Source: Paralysiella testudinis (lineage in GTDB: Bacteria; Pseudomonadota; Gammaproteobacteria; Burkholderiales; Neisseriaceae). Taken from it: 64,000 bases of DNA. The stretch is taken from contig NZ_CP069798.1 of the NCBI RefSeq assembly GCF_016894345.1, positions 1-64,000 on the forward strand, written 5' to 3'. The number at the start of each line of letters is the position of its first letter. Position 1 is the first letter of the stretch. Positions 22,506 to 32,417 of this stretch are shown piece by piece. The position numbers were made by a program, and so were the translations under genes. The notes beneath the pieces are model-generated. The model searched no databases and was not told the origin of the DNA. It worked only from the letters and a program-made list of their open reading frames with translations.

Positions 22506-23408
22506 TCAAGCCGACACCAACACATCCACACCCCGCCCTTGCCGCAACCACTGCGCCAAAGGCAAGGCTGCATCCAGCAAATTCAGGCGTTCAAACATAT
22601 CCAGCATGGCCAATAAGGCATCGTTCATAAAGCGTTTATCCAACATGGCGGCCACCACTTCTTCCAGTGTTAGCTGCATAAATTCGGCCACTTCACCATC
22701 CTGATTTTGCGGCAACACATCTTCAGGCAGCACCGCATCGAAGATATGCAACCATTCGCGGTGCAGCCCGCGCGATACGGCACGCAAGCTTTGTTGTACG
22801 CTTTGCGATTGCAATGGCGTTAACACCGCCTCAGACAGCCCGGCTTCTTCAAAGCCTTCGCGCAGCATAGCGGTATGCACGCTCTCGCCGCTGGCAATGC
22901 CGCCGCCCACCAGATTGTCTAGTTTATTGGGGTCCACCGCTTTAAACGGGCTGCGCCGCGCAATCCAAAAACGCCAACCGGCAGCCGTGTGTACCAAGCC
23001 GTTGATGTGTACCGCACGGCTGGCCAGCCCCAAAGGGCGGAATGCCGCACGCTCCAGCGCAAACAGGGTTTGCCCGGCCGGATTGCGCACATCAAACGGC
23101 TCATTGCGCCAGCCGCTGAGCAGGCCGAGCCGATGCCATTGTTGTGCCATATTTTGCAAGGCATCGGCCAGCGCCAGCTTGTCTGCGTGTTGCAAATCAA
23201 TGCTGTCTGCCGTTTCCAGCAAAGGCAACGGCCAATCTTGCCGCAGATGGGCGCGCCAATGCGGGTTCAGGTAGCCTAAATGCACGCCGTTTAAGTGCAA
23301 ACGCGTCCACGCGGTCAAATCAACCTGAAATATGGTTTGCACCAGCTGCCACAAAGCATTTTGTTGCTGCGGGCTGATGCGGGTAGAGAAACTCGGCATA
23401 TCCGACAT
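22506..23408 (-). CDS. DUF4743/Nudix hydrolase
   Basis: The 300-aa protein has a long N-terminal domain of the DUF4743 type, then a Nudix domain with a perfect Nudix box (GX5EX7REUXEEXGU: GGIASGE and REGFEEAGL, about residues 166-188). Such two-domain proteins resemble fungal and plant thiamine-pyrophosphokinase-related and Nudix-24-like diphosphatases; the substrate here is unknown. I chose the ATG at 23408 (MSDMPSFSTR), which has an AGGTG site 6 nt upstream. A TTG at 23426 is the alternative. It is 27 nt downstream of rsmJ and likely cotranscribed. Confidence 0.85.
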   Translation of the reverse strand: MSDMPSFSTRISPQQQNALWQLVQTIFQVDLTAWTRLHLNGVHLGYLNPHWRAHLRQDWPLPLLETADSIDLQHADKLALADALQNMAQQWHRLGLLSGWRNEPFDVRNPAGQTLFALERAAFRPLGLASRAVHINGLVHTAAGWRFWIARRSPFKAVDPNKLDNLVGGGIASGESVHTAMLREGFEEAGLSEAVLTPLQSQSVQQSLRAVSRGLHREWLHIFDAVLPEDVLPQNQDGEVAEFMQLTLEEVVAAMLDKRFMNDALLAMLDMFERLNLLDAALPLAQWLRQGRGVDVLVSA

Positions 23409-23435
23409 GGCGGCACCTGAATTCAAGATAATCGG

Positions 23436-24212
23436 CTATTTTAACCCATTTACAGGTGCCGCCAGCGGCAAATACACATCAAAGCGGGTGCTTTTGCCCT
23501 GATACTGAAACGCCGGTGCCGCGCCCGCCAGCACGGCACCGCCTTGCGGGCGCTTCACCACCACCCGCTTGGTAGCGTGGCGGCGCGCCGTTTGCAGCAG
23601 CAAAGCCTCATCGGCAGCCGTTGCCGCCCCCACCAATTCATGAAAATAGGCCATTTCTTTTTTGACTGCGGCCGATTTTTGCCGCTGCGGGTACATGGGA
23701 TCCAGATACACCACTTCGGGTGCGGTGTGTGCGGGCAGCAGCGCCTGCATTTCACCGGGAAAAAAAGCAATGCGCTCGGCAATCGCCGCCACCGCCGCAT
23801 CTTCGCGGGCGCGGCGCAAACCGTCGGCCAACAAGGCCGCCACCACCGGGTGCCGTTCCGACACCGTTACCGTCAAGCCCAGTGAAGCCAGCACAAACGC
23901 ATCGCGGCCAAGGCCGCCGGTGCCGTCCCATACGCGTGGTTGACTGCGATGGTTTACCGCTTTGCCCAGCAGTTCGCCGCCGCCATAAAGCCGACGGTGC
24001 TGGGCGCTGCCGTGCACAAAATCCACCCGCACCACGCCTTTTTCACCCGCTTTGGCCAAAGCCAAGCCTTGTTCGTCGGCCAGCAGATACACGCCGCTTT
24101 CAGGCAGCCCTTCCATCACCTCAACGCCGCACTCAGCCAGATGCTGCCTGAAAACGGCTTGCGCTGTTGGGCTAAGCATTGGGTGGCAAACAAAATACAT
24201 CGGGCAGGCCAT
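23436..24212 (-). CDS. rsmJ: 16S rRNA (guanine1516-N2)-methyltransferase RsmJ
   Basis: The product, about 258 aa, has SAM-binding and catalytic elements of RsmJ: VWDGTGGLGRDAFVLASLG (motif I), VVYLDPMYPQRQKSAAVKKEM (the DPMYP catalytic loop, split here by residue count) and a C-terminal RVVVKRPQGG strand. It modifies G1516 of 16S rRNA. The ATG at 24212 follows AAGGTG at ideal spacing. A GTG at 24218 would extend it by two residues. It begins 9 nt after the pilR stop. Confidence 0.9.
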   Translation of the reverse strand: MACPMYFVCHPMLSPTAQAVFRQHLAECGVEVMEGLPESGVYLLADEQGLALAKAGEKGVVRVDFVHGSAQHRRLYGGGELLGKAVNHRSQPRVWDGTGGLGRDAFVLASLGLTVTVSERHPVVAALLADGLRRAREDAAVAAIAERIAFFPGEMQALLPAHTAPEVVYLDPMYPQRQKSAAVKKEMAYFHELVGAATAADEALLLQTARRHATKRVVVKRPQGGAVLAGAAPAFQYQGKSTRFDVYLPLAAPVNGLK

Positions 24213-24221
24213 CGGCACACC

Positions 24222-25754
24222 TTATTCAATCGACAGCCGTTCCATGCGGTAGCGCATGGAGCGAAAGCTGATGCCCAATAATTTGGCCGACTGGGTGCGG
24301 TTGTAGCGGGTTTGCTGCAAGGCCTGGGTTAAAATGGCGCGTTCGATGTCGTCCAAATAATCCTGAATCTGGGTGCGCCCCAATTGGAAATCGGCCACTG
24401 CCGCCACGCCGGTTTCGTTGCCGCCCCACACTTCTACCGGTTCGGCGGCCATGACGGCCTGATGGCTGTGGATTTGCAAATCGTCGACATCAATCACTTC
24501 ATCCTGTGCCAAGGCCACTGCACGCTCGAGGATGTTTTCCAGCTCGCGGAAGTTGCCCGGATAGTTGTAGTGCAGCAGGGCTTTTTGCGCCTCTTTGCTG
24601 ATGGCCAGCTTGCTCGTGCCTTGATGTTTGCGCAGCAACTGCCCCACCAACCGGGGCAGGTCTTCGCGCATTTCACGCAAGGGCGGCATCGCCAGCGACA
24701 CCACATTCAAGCGGTAAAACAAGTCTTGGCGGAAGTTACCCGCCGCCACTTGAGCGGCCAAATCTTTGTGGGTGGCACAAATAATGCGCACGTCTACCGT
24801 TTTTTCGGTGGCTTCACCAATGCGACGCACGGCTTTTTCTTGAATTGCCCGCAGTAATTTCACCTGCATCGCCAGCGGCAAATCAGCCACTTCGTCCAAA
24901 AACAGCGTGCCGCCATCGGCATGTTGGAAAAAGCCCAACCGATCGGTATCGGCGCCGGTAAAACTGCCTTTTTTATAGCCGAAAAATTCGCTTTCCATCA
25001 GGTTTTCGGGAATAGCGCCGCAGTTCACCGCCACAAAAGGCTGTTCGCGCCGCACCGACAATTCATGAATGCTGCGTGCCGCCTGCTCTTTACCGCTACC
25101 CGATTCACCGGCGATGTACACCGGCACCATGGTTTTGGCCAGCTTGCGCACCATCTGGCGCACGTCTTCCATCAAGGCCGAAGTGCCGAGCAGGCGCGGG
25201 ATTTCTGCGCTGGCACTGGCCGGTTTCGCGGCAGCGGGCGCTACGGGTTTGGCAGCGGTGGACGCTGCCGGTGCGTTGGCTGGTTTGCCAGGGGCTGCCT
25301 GCGGCTTTGGCGCTGGCACGGTGGGCGGCGGCTCACTCGCGGGCGACGGAGCTACCGCAACAGGCTCTTCGCCTTCGTTTATCTTAATCGCCGACTTCAC
25401 TAGGCTGCGCAATTGTGCCAGCGTAATCGGCTTTTGCAGATAGTCAAAAGCACCGTTTTTCAGCGCCTGCACCGCTTGGTCGGCATTGCCGAAAGCGGTA
25501 ATCACCGCCACCGGCACATCCAGCCCTTCGCTGTTGATAAAGTCCACCACATCGAGGCCGGAGCCGTCGGGCATGCGCATATCGGTGAGCACCAACGAAA
25601 AGCGCCGCTCGGCCAGCTGTTGCTTGGCCGCCGCCACGCCTTGGGCGGTGTAGACCGACAAGCCCATTTTCATCAACGTCATTTCCATCAGGTCGCGGAT
25701 ATCGGCTTCGTCGTCCACCACCAATACCGGCCGTTTCAAGTCTGCATTACTCAT
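24222..25754 (-). CDS. pilR: NtrC-type response regulator PilR
   Basis: This sigma-54 activator is paired with PilS and classically controls type IV pilin transcription. The 510-aa protein has a receiver domain (DD at 14-15, phospho-acceptor Asp58 in LTDMRMPDG), an Ala/Pro-rich linker (about 125-190) unusually long for the family, and an AAA+ domain with Walker A GESGSGKE (near 215). The sigma-54 contact loop reads GSFTGAD, where the consensus is GAFTGA. A Fis-type HTH ends the protein (YNRTQSAKLLGISFRSMRYRM). It overlaps the pilS end by 8 nt. No pilin gene is in the window. Confidence 0.92.
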   Translation of the reverse strand: MSNADLKRPVLVVDDEADIRDLMEMTLMKMGLSVYTAQGVAAAKQQLAERRFSLVLTDMRMPDGSGLDVVDFINSEGLDVPVAVITAFGNADQAVQALKNGAFDYLQKPITLAQLRSLVKSAIKINEGEEPVAVAPSPASEPPPTVPAPKPQAAPGKPANAPAASTAAKPVAPAAAKPASASAEIPRLLGTSALMEDVRQMVRKLAKTMVPVYIAGESGSGKEQAARSIHELSVRREQPFVAVNCGAIPENLMESEFFGYKKGSFTGADTDRLGFFQHADGGTLFLDEVADLPLAMQVKLLRAIQEKAVRRIGEATEKTVDVRIICATHKDLAAQVAAGNFRQDLFYRLNVVSLAMPPLREMREDLPRLVGQLLRKHQGTSKLAISKEAQKALLHYNYPGNFRELENILERAVALAQDEVIDVDDLQIHSHQAVMAAEPVEVWGGNETGVAAVADFQLGRTQIQDYLDDIERAILTQALQQTRYNRTQSAKLLGISFRSMRYRMERLSIE

Positions 25755-27333
25755 TCAATACCCTTGGTAAAATCAGCTCAAACCCATTGGTCTGCGCCCG
25801 ATAGTTAAGACTGCCCAAATTGGCCTGCGCCAGCTCGCGTGCCACATACAAACCTAAGCCCGTGCCTTCGGATGAGGTGGTAAAAAACGGCTCGAACAGG
25901 CGTTGCTGGTGCTCGGGTGACACACCGGTGCCGTTGTCCAACACCGCAATCGAAATTTCGGCTTCACCACGGGTGCGGAACACCACCTGAATGGCTTGGG
26001 CATTTTGTTGGCTGTGCCGCCAGGCATTGTTAAACAAATTCCACATAATTTGCTGTAAGTGCATGGGGTCGCACCATACCAACAGCTTACCGTCGGAAAC
26101 CTTTAAAGTGATGCTGTTTTTTGCCTGCGGCTTGGTGAGCAAAAATTCCTGCTTGAAGGCGCGCCAGAACATCATTAAATCCACGGCTTGCTTTTGTGCA
26201 CGATCGCTTTTGTTCAGCGCCCCCACATCTTCGAGCATTTTGTCGATGCGGGCAATATTGCTGTCAATCATATTGTTAAGACGGCTACGCAAAGGATCTT
26301 GTTCTTCCTCTTGCAATAGCCCATTGGCTTGGCGGATGGCCGATAAAGGATTGCGGATTTCGTGTGCCAGATTGGCGGTGAGCTGCCCCAGCGCCGCCAG
26401 TTTCAATGCCATCGCCTCTTGTGCCAAGTCTTGTTCCCAACGGATAAACAACATCAACAAGGGAATATCGCCATCGGCAAACGGGCGTGCACGTACACGC
26501 ACAGCGTGCTCCTGGATGTGGGTATCCATTTCAAAAACTTGCCGCGGCCAGCGGCTCCAATGATGATGCTGCTGCCTGAACAGCTTGGTGACGGTGTCTT
26601 CGGCCAGCGAAGGAAAATAAAACCGCGCCTGCTGGTTGAGTAAGCGCACTTTGCCGCCTTCGTCGAGCACCACCACCGCTTCACGCACATGATTGAGCGC
26701 CAGATCGGTGAGGCCGCGAAAGCGGTCGAGCAAGCGTGCTTGCTGATTATATGCCAGCCGTGAACGTGCCAAATACGCCGCCGCAAAAGCGGTGAGTACC
26801 GCCACCAAATAACACCCGGCCACCAGCATAATGGCATTCAGCCACAGCTTGGCATCTTGCGCTTCTTGCCCACTATGGCTAGACCAATAAGCCAACAACA
26901 CAATCAATAGTGAAGCATAGCTGGCATACAGCAATGAATAGCGCCCTTGGCTGAGCAAGCAGGCGGTGGTGATAAAGGGCAGCATCAAAATGCCAAAGCT
27001 ACTGTCGATGCCGCCGGCCAGATACATCAGCCAAGCCATCATGGTGATGTCGGCCACCGCATTGGCATTGGGCATGGCCGTACCCTGGTTTTGCCATTGC
27101 GGCACCAGCAAAGTGGCCACAATCAGGCCGATGTACACCAATACCCAAGTATAAAACTGAGCACCCTGAAAAATGGGCAGGCTACTGCGAATGGCGCCGT
27201 TGTCCAACATCAGCTGGCTGAGCACATGGAAGGTGAGCAAAGACAACAACAGGCTGAAGCGGCCGATGTTAATCAGGCCGGGCAGTTTATCCAAGGCATT
27301 TTGCCAATGCAGCCGTGTTGTGGCTTCGGTCAT
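25747..27333 (-). CDS. pilS: Sensor histidine kinase PilS
   Basis: The 528-aa membrane sensor has about six hydrophobic segments in the first 200 residues, a PAS-like linker (ALNHVREAVVVLDEGGKVRLLN), and a dimerisation/phospho-acceptor domain with H-box LAHEIRNPLSAIRQ (His near 322). The ATPase domain has N-box MWNLFNNAWRHSQ, G1 VLDNGTGVSPE and G2 GTGLGLYVA. I chose the ATG at 27333 (MTEATTRLHW), which has GGAG 7 nt upstream; an ATG at 27345 is possible. The start overlaps the parC stop, so parC-pilS-pilR are probably translationally coupled. Confidence 0.92.
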   Translation of the reverse strand: MTEATTRLHWQNALDKLPGLINIGRFSLLLSLLTFHVLSQLMLDNGAIRSSLPIFQGAQFYTWVLVYIGLIVATLLVPQWQNQGTAMPNANAVADITMMAWLMYLAGGIDSSFGILMLPFITTACLLSQGRYSLLYASYASLLIVLLAYWSSHSGQEAQDAKLWLNAIMLVAGCYLVAVLTAFAAAYLARSRLAYNQQARLLDRFRGLTDLALNHVREAVVVLDEGGKVRLLNQQARFYFPSLAEDTVTKLFRQQHHHWSRWPRQVFEMDTHIQEHAVRVRARPFADGDIPLLMLFIRWEQDLAQEAMALKLAALGQLTANLAHEIRNPLSAIRQANGLLQEEEQDPLRSRLNNMIDSNIARIDKMLEDVGALNKSDRAQKQAVDLMMFWRAFKQEFLLTKPQAKNSITLKVSDGKLLVWCDPMHLQQIMWNLFNNAWRHSQQNAQAIQVVFRTRGEAEISIAVLDNGTGVSPEHQQRLFEPFFTTSSEGTGLGLYVARELAQANLGSLNYRAQTNGFELILPRVLNE

Positions 27334-27334
27334 A

Positions 27335-29650
27335 TCAGTCTCCATCGGCCTCTGCCAAGCCGCTTAGGCTGCCTGAAAGGTTGAGCGGCTTGCCTTTGTG
27401 GCCGCGTTTATGGCGGATATCCTGCACGCGCAGGATGTCGCGGTATTCACCGCCACGCTTGCCTTGGCTGCTTACCACAAATCGTGCCGCCGCCGTTACC
27501 AGTACATGCGCCAAATGGCTGCCGTCGGCCAAATTCATCAATTGCAGGCCGCGGCCTTTGGCCATTACTTTCAATTCGCTCAAATCAAATGCCAACAAAC
27601 GCTGCTCGCTGGAAGCCAGCAGCAAATGCACGCCACTGTCCGCGGCCAGCCATGCCGCGGCCAGCGGCACGGGCGGCAGCAATTGCTCGGCGGCGTTCAG
27701 CGTGACCACCACTTTACCCGCCTTCACCCGCCCCAGCATATCGGCCAGCCGCGCCACAAAGCCGTAGCCGCCGCTGTGGGCCAACAGATAATGTTGTTCA
27801 GGCAGCCCCGTCATCAAGGCCACGATTTTGGCGCCCACGGGCAATCCAATCAGCGACGCCACCGGCACACCGTCGCCACGGCCACCGGGGATTTCCGCCG
27901 CATCAATGGTGTAGGTGCGGCCATGCGAATCGAGCACCACCAGCGGCCACACCGTGCGTCCTTCCAGCACTTGCTGCTCGGCATCGCCTTCTTTATACGC
28001 AGTTTGGCTCAAATCCAGATTGTGTCCGGCGCGCGCGCGTAGCCAGCCTTGTTGCGACAAAATCAGCGTAATCGGCTCATCGGCAGTGGTTTGGGTGAGT
28101 GCGGCGCGCTCGGCTTCTTCAATCAAGGTGCGGCGCGCATCGCCGAATTGTTTGGCATCAGCCTGCATTTCTTTGATGATTTGGCGTTTTTTGGCGCCTT
28201 CATCTTGCAGCAAATGGTTGAGGCCGTCGCGCTCCTCTTGCAACTTATTCAGCTCGGTTTCCAGCTTAATCCACTCCAACCGCGCCAGCTGGCGTAAGCG
28301 GATTTCCAAAATATCTTCGGCCTGGGTTTCACTTAGGGCAAAAGCCGCCATCAATTCCGGCTTGGGCTCGTCCGACTCGCGGATCACCCGAATCACCTCA
28401 TCGATATGTAAAAACGCCGTCATCCGCCCTGCTAAAATATGAATGCGCTTTTCTACTTGTGACAAACGGTGTTGCAAGCGGCGGGTAACGGTGTGCACGC
28501 GGAAGTCCAGCCATTCCTGCAAGATAGTGGCCAGATTTTTCTGCGCCGGGCGGTTGTCGCGCCCCATCATCACCAGATTGAGCGATACATTGCCTTCCAG
28601 CCCGGTTTGCGCCATCAGCGTATTCATAAATTCATCGGGGTCGATGCGGCTGGATTTGGGCTCGAACACCAGCCGCACCGGTGCTTCGCTGTCGGATTCG
28701 TCGCGCACACGCTCCAGCAGCGACAACATCAGCGCGCGGGTGTTTTGCTGCTCTTGGCTCAGGGTTTTCTTGCCCGCCTTGGGCTTGGGATTGGTTTGCT
28801 CTTCAATGCTGGCGAGGATTTTTTGCGCCGAAGTACCCGGCGGCAATTCACGCACCACCACCCGCCACTGCCCACGCGCCAGTTTTTCCACTTCATAACG
28901 TGCGCGCACCCGCACGCTGCCACGGCCGGCCGCATAAATCGCCAGCAAATCGGCGCGCGGGGTGATAATCTGGCCGCCGCCGGCAAAATCCGGCCCTTGG
29001 ATGTATTCCATCAGCGCGGCGGTATCCAGCCCCGGCTTTTTCAGCAATGCAATCGCAGCGGCGGTGACTTCGGCCAAGTTGTGCGAGGGAATCTCAGTGG
29101 CCATGCCCACCGCAATGCCGGAAGCGCCGTTGAGCAACACCATCGGCAAACGGGCGGGCAGCACGGTGGGCTCTTCAAACGCACCGTCGTAATTGGGCAC
29201 AAAATCCACCGTACCCATGTCGATTTCCGACAGCAGCAATTCGGCCAACGGGGTGAGCCGCGCTTCGGTATAGCGCATCGCCGCCGCGCCGTCGCCATCG
29301 CGCGAGCCGAAATTGCCCACGCCGTCGATTAAGGGGTAGCGCAGGGTAAAGTCTTGCGCCATGCGCACCATGGCATCGTAGGCGGAAGCATCGCCGTGAG
29401 GATGATATTTACCCAAAATTTCACCCACCACCCTCGCCGACTTCACCGGCTTGGCATTGGGGCTTAAGCCCATGTCTTTCATGGCATATAGGATGCGCCG
29501 CTGCACCGGCTTCTGGCCGTCGGCCACATCCGGCAAAGCACGGCCTTTCACCACGCTCATGGCGTATTCGAGATAGGCGCGCTCGGCATATTGGCCGAGC
29601 AATAAGTGGTCGTCGCCAAGCACGGCGAGGGTATCGGTGTGTTCGTTCAT
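27335..29650 (-). CDS. parC: DNA topoisomerase IV subunit A
   Basis: ParC cuts and rejoins DNA in topoisomerase IV, which decatenates chromosomes. The 771-aa product starts near [14 protein letters not shown] and contains [17 protein letters not shown], the catalytic tyrosine in [10 protein letters not shown] (near 127) and the C-terminal beta-propeller with [14 protein letters not shown]. It is ParC rather than GyrA because the tail is short and lacks a GyrA-box. The quinolone region reads [10 protein letters not shown], with Ala88 and Asp92 where Ser and Glu are usual. ATG 29650 or 29656 could be used; no clear ribosome site decides. Confidence 0.95.
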   Translation of the reverse strand: MNEHTDTLAVLGDDHLLLGQYAERAYLEYAMSVVKGRALPDVADGQKPVQRRILYAMKDMGLSPNAKPVKSARVVGEILGKYHPHGDASAYDAMVRMAQDFTLRYPLIDGVGNFGSRDGDGAAAMRYTEARLTPLAELLLSEIDMGTVDFVPNYDGAFEEPTVLPARLPMVLLNGASGIAVGMATEIPSHNLAEVTAAAIALLKKPGLDTAALMEYIQGPDFAGGGQIITPRADLLAIYAAGRGSVRVRARYEVEKLARGQWRVVVRELPPGTSAQKILASIEEQTNPKPKAGKKTLSQEQQNTRALMLSLLERVRDESDSEAPVRLVFEPKSSRIDPDEFMNTLMAQTGLEGNVSLNLVMMGRDNRPAQKNLATILQEWLDFRVHTVTRRLQHRLSQVEKRIHILAGRMTAFLHIDEVIRVIRESDEPKPELMAAFALSETQAEDILEIRLRQLARLEWIKLETELNKLQEERDGLNHLLQDEGAKKRQIIKEMQADAKQFGDARRTLIEEAERAALTQTTADEPITLILSQQGWLRARAGHNLDLSQTAYKEGDAEQQVLEGRTVWPLVVLDSHGRTYTIDAAEIPGGRGDGVPVASLIGLPVGAKIVALMTGLPEQHYLLAHSGGYGFVARLADMLGRVKAGKVVVTLNAAEQLLPPVPLAAAWLAADSGVHLLLASSEQRLLAFDLSELKVMAKGRGLQLMNLADGSHLAHVLVTAAARFVVSSQGKRGGEYRDILRVQDIRHKRGHKGKPLNLSGSLSGLAEADGD

Positions 29651-29674
29651 AACCATCAAAGTTGGGGTGTCAGA

Positions 29675-29762
29675 ATTCAGGTGCCAGGCATCGGGAATCA
29701 GGCATGGCGATGAATTGCAGGCCTACGCCTGATTTCTGAAACCTGATTCCTGACACCTGAAT
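29675..29762. repeat. Imperfect long inverted repeat between parC and ftsZ
   Basis: ATTCAGGTGCCAGG...GGAATCAGGC (29675-29703) and GCCTGATTTC...TGACACCTGAAT (29728-29762) are imperfect inverted copies around a 24-nt centre. The right arm has one extra CAGGTTTCAG unit. It resembles a small repeat element, but I do not recognise a named family. Confidence 0.65.
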
Positions 29763-29825
29763 AAGGCTGCCTGAAAACAAAAGACTATTGTAAAGGAATT
29801 TATAAACAAAATAACAGCAGACAAC

Positions 29826-29855
29826 AAAAAACCTGCCCGGAGGCCGGGCAGGTTG
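29826..29855 (-). terminator. ftsZ terminator
   Basis: AACCTGCCCGG and CCGGGCAGGTT form a GC-rich stem. Read on the minus strand it is followed by a T-run, about 17 nt beyond the ftsZ stop. It marks the end of the dcw cluster. Confidence 0.9.
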
Positions 29856-29871
29856 ATGAAGGCGCATTGGC

Positions 29872-31047
29872 TTAATCCGCTTGGCGGCGGATAACGGCCG
29901 GAATTTCAAAATCATCCAATACCGATTGATTGGCAAAATCAGACGCCGCCAAATTCAAACTACGGGCGCTGCGGCCGGAGCGAATCACGCTGTCGATATC
30001 GGGAAAGCCGCCATCGGTGCCGGTGGCCTGCTGGGTTTTCACCATGCGCAAATTGTGGTTTTGCGGCGCAGCTTTGTGCTGCTCATGCAAGCCGGTGGCG
30101 ATAATGGTCACGCGGATGTCGCTCTCGTCCATGCTTTCGTCTTCGGCAGTGCCGTATTTGCGCTCGGCGTCCGGATGGGCATATTCGCCCACCACAGTCA
30201 TGATTTCCTTGTATTCCGACATTTTCAGGCAGCCCGGTGCGGTGGTGATGTTCACCAGCACGCCGCGTGCGCCATCAAGCGTTACGTCATCAAGCAAGGG
30301 GCTGGCAATGGCGGCTTCGGTGGCGATACGGGCGCGGTCTACACCATGCGCACTGCCGGAGCCCATCATGGCCATGCCCATAATGCCCATCACATTGCGC
30401 ACGTCGGCAAAGTCCAAGTTGATGATGCCGGGGCTGGTCACCACTTCGGAAATCCCGGCCACGGCATTGCGCAGCACATTGTCGGCCGCGCGGAAGGCTT
30501 CGCGTACAGTGACGTCTTCGCCCAGTGCTGTCATCAGCTTGTCGTTGGGAATCACAATCAGCGAATCAACAGCATTTTTCAATGCCTCCAAACCTTCTTT
30601 GGCAATCTGGATGCGTTTGCCTTCATGTTCAAACGGGCGGGTCACCACCGCCACGGTGAGAATACCCATATCGCGGGCGATTTCAGCCACTACGGGCGCT
30701 GCGCCGGTGCCGGTACCGCCGCCCATGCCGGTGGTGATAAACACCATATTGGCACCGCGCAAGGCATCGGTAATGGCTTCGCGGTCTTCCATCGCCGCAT
30801 TGCGACCTACTTCCGGATTGGCGCCGGCGCCGAGGCCTTTGGTTAAATTGGTGCCCAATTGGATACGCTTGGGTGCTTGGTTGCCCTGCAAAGACTGTGC
30901 ATCGGTGTTGGCGCTGATAAATTCAACCCCTTGCACTGCATTTAAAATCATATTGTTAATCGCATTACAGCCACCGCCGCCAATGCCGATCACTTTAATT
31001 ACCGCAGGGCTTGCCGCTGCTTCCACCACATCATAAACCAATTGCAT
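29872..31047 (-). CDS. ftsZ: Cell division GTPase FtsZ
   Basis: FtsZ is the tubulin-like GTPase that forms the Z ring. The 391-aa product has IKVIGIGGGGCNAINNM, the tubulin signature GMGGGTGTGAAPV and the T7 loop region (NLDFADVRNVM). The C-terminal grappling peptide (VLDDFEIPAVIRRQAD) would bind FtsA and ZipA. The start at 31047 (MQLVYDVVEAAASPAVIKV) is set by AAGGAGAG just upstream; the longer frame lacks a ribosome site. It is last in the dcw cluster, 114 nt after ftsA, and may have an internal promoter there. Confidence 0.97.
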   Translation of the reverse strand: MQLVYDVVEAAASPAVIKVIGIGGGGCNAINNMILNAVQGVEFISANTDAQSLQGNQAPKRIQLGTNLTKGLGAGANPEVGRNAAMEDREAITDALRGANMVFITTGMGGGTGTGAAPVVAEIARDMGILTVAVVTRPFEHEGKRIQIAKEGLEALKNAVDSLIVIPNDKLMTALGEDVTVREAFRAADNVLRNAVAGISEVVTSPGIINLDFADVRNVMGIMGMAMMGSGSAHGVDRARIATEAAIASPLLDDVTLDGARGVLVNITTAPGCLKMSEYKEIMTVVGEYAHPDAERKYGTAEDESMDESDIRVTIIATGLHEQHKAAPQNHNLRMVKTQQATGTDGGFPDIDSVIRSGRSARSLNLAASDFANQSVLDDFEIPAVIRRQAD

Positions 31048-31161
31048 ATATTCTCTCCTTAAAGCCATGTCTTTGCGGCCGGGCTGTGCTTTGTGTCTGC
31101 GGGGATTATAGGGCTTTCAGACAGCACTGGCAAAGGTTTACCTACCGTTTTCGCAATTAAA

Positions 31162-32394
31162 TCAGAAATTGTTTTTAAACCATTCCTGCAATTTTTTCAG
31201 TACCGACGCTTTGGGTTCGGCCGCATGTACCGGCATGCCCGCCCGGCCATCATCGCCACGGGCGGCCTGTAACAAGCCGATGGCGGTGGCAAAGCGCGGA
31301 TTGCGGATGCGCTCGGACACGCCGCCCATTTCCTGCGGCACGCCAATGCGTGCGGGCAGGTTGAAGACGTCTTCGGCCAAGTCCACCATGCCGGTGAGCA
31401 AGGAAGCGCCGCCGGTAAGCACCACGCCGGAGGTGAGCACTTCTTCAGGAAAGCCGGAGCGGCGCAATTCGTTTAATACCAATTCCAAAATTTCCTCTAC
31501 CCGCGGGCCAATTACGCTGGCCAGTACACGGCGGGAAATTTGGCGCGGGCTGCGGTCGCCCACGCTGGGCACCTCAATCATGTCGTCCAAGCCGTCCATG
31601 GTGGCCAATGCCACGCCGTGGTGGATTTTGATGTATTCGGCGGCGCTGTGCGGGGTGCGCAGGGCTTGCGCCAAGTCTTTGGTAATCAAATCGCCGGCCA
31701 CCGGAATCACGGCGGTGTGGCGGATGGCACCGTTGGTATACACCGCAATATCGGTGGTGCCGCCGCCGATGTCGATGACGCACACGCCCAATTCTTTTTC
31801 GTCTTCGGTGAGCACCGCTTGGCCGCTGGCCAAGGGCTGCAAAATCATGTGCTCGATGTGCAAGCCACAGCGGTTAACGCATTTTTGGATGTTTTGCATG
31901 GCGGTAACTGCGCCGGTGATGATGTGGATGCGCGTATCCAAGCGCATGCCGCTCATGCCGATGGGTTCTTTTACGCCGGGCTGGTTGTCGATAATAAATT
32001 CCTGCACCACGGTGTGCAAAATATCGTGATCCGGCGGAATGTTAACAGCCTTGGCGGTTTCCACCGCGCGGTCGATATCGGCCTGAGTAACTTCGCCGTC
32101 TTTAATCTTCACCACGCCTTGTGAGTTGAGGCTGCGGATATGGTTCCCGGCAATACCGGTAGTAACGCTGTCTACATGCGCGTCGGCCATCAGCTGCGCC
32201 TCGTCCATGGCCACTTTAATCGCTTGGGCGGTGGTTTCGATATTGGTGACCATCCCCGCTTTCAGCCCGCGCGAAGGGGTTTCGCCCAGGCCGATGATGT
32301 GGATGTCGTTGTCGTCTTGCACTTCGCCAATCAGGGCGATGACTTTAGAAGTGCCGATGTCTAATGCACTGATGTATTTTTTGTTTTTAACCAT
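31162..32394 (-). CDS. ftsA: Cell division protein FtsA
   Basis: This actin-like ATPase tethers FtsZ to the inner membrane. The 410-aa protein opens KKYISALDIGTSKVIALIGE (phosphate 1), and contains CVIDIGGGTTDIAVY (phosphate 2) and GVVLTGGASLLTGM (adenosine loop). It ends in an amphipathic helix rich in Lys, Leu and Trp (LKKLQEWFKNNF) for membrane binding. It lies 23 nt after ftsQ. Confidence 0.97.
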   Translation of the reverse strand: MVKNKKYISALDIGTSKVIALIGEVQDDNDIHIIGLGETPSRGLKAGMVTNIETTAQAIKVAMDEAQLMADAHVDSVTTGIAGNHIRSLNSQGVVKIKDGEVTQADIDRAVETAKAVNIPPDHDILHTVVQEFIIDNQPGVKEPIGMSGMRLDTRIHIITGAVTAMQNIQKCVNRCGLHIEHMILQPLASGQAVLTEDEKELGVCVIDIGGGTTDIAVYTNGAIRHTAVIPVAGDLITKDLAQALRTPHSAAEYIKIHHGVALATMDGLDDMIEVPSVGDRSPRQISRRVLASVIGPRVEEILELVLNELRRSGFPEEVLTSGVVLTGGASLLTGMVDLAEDVFNLPARIGVPQEMGGVSERIRNPRFATAIGLLQAARGDDGRAGMPVHAAEPKASVLKKLQEWFKNNF

Positions 32395-32417
32395 GATTTT
32401 TCCATTTAAGCCAGTAT

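Noticed and set aside
29930..31036. Long plus-strand frame opposite ftsZ
   Set aside because: Low-complexity antisense frame; ftsZ on the minus strand explains the region.
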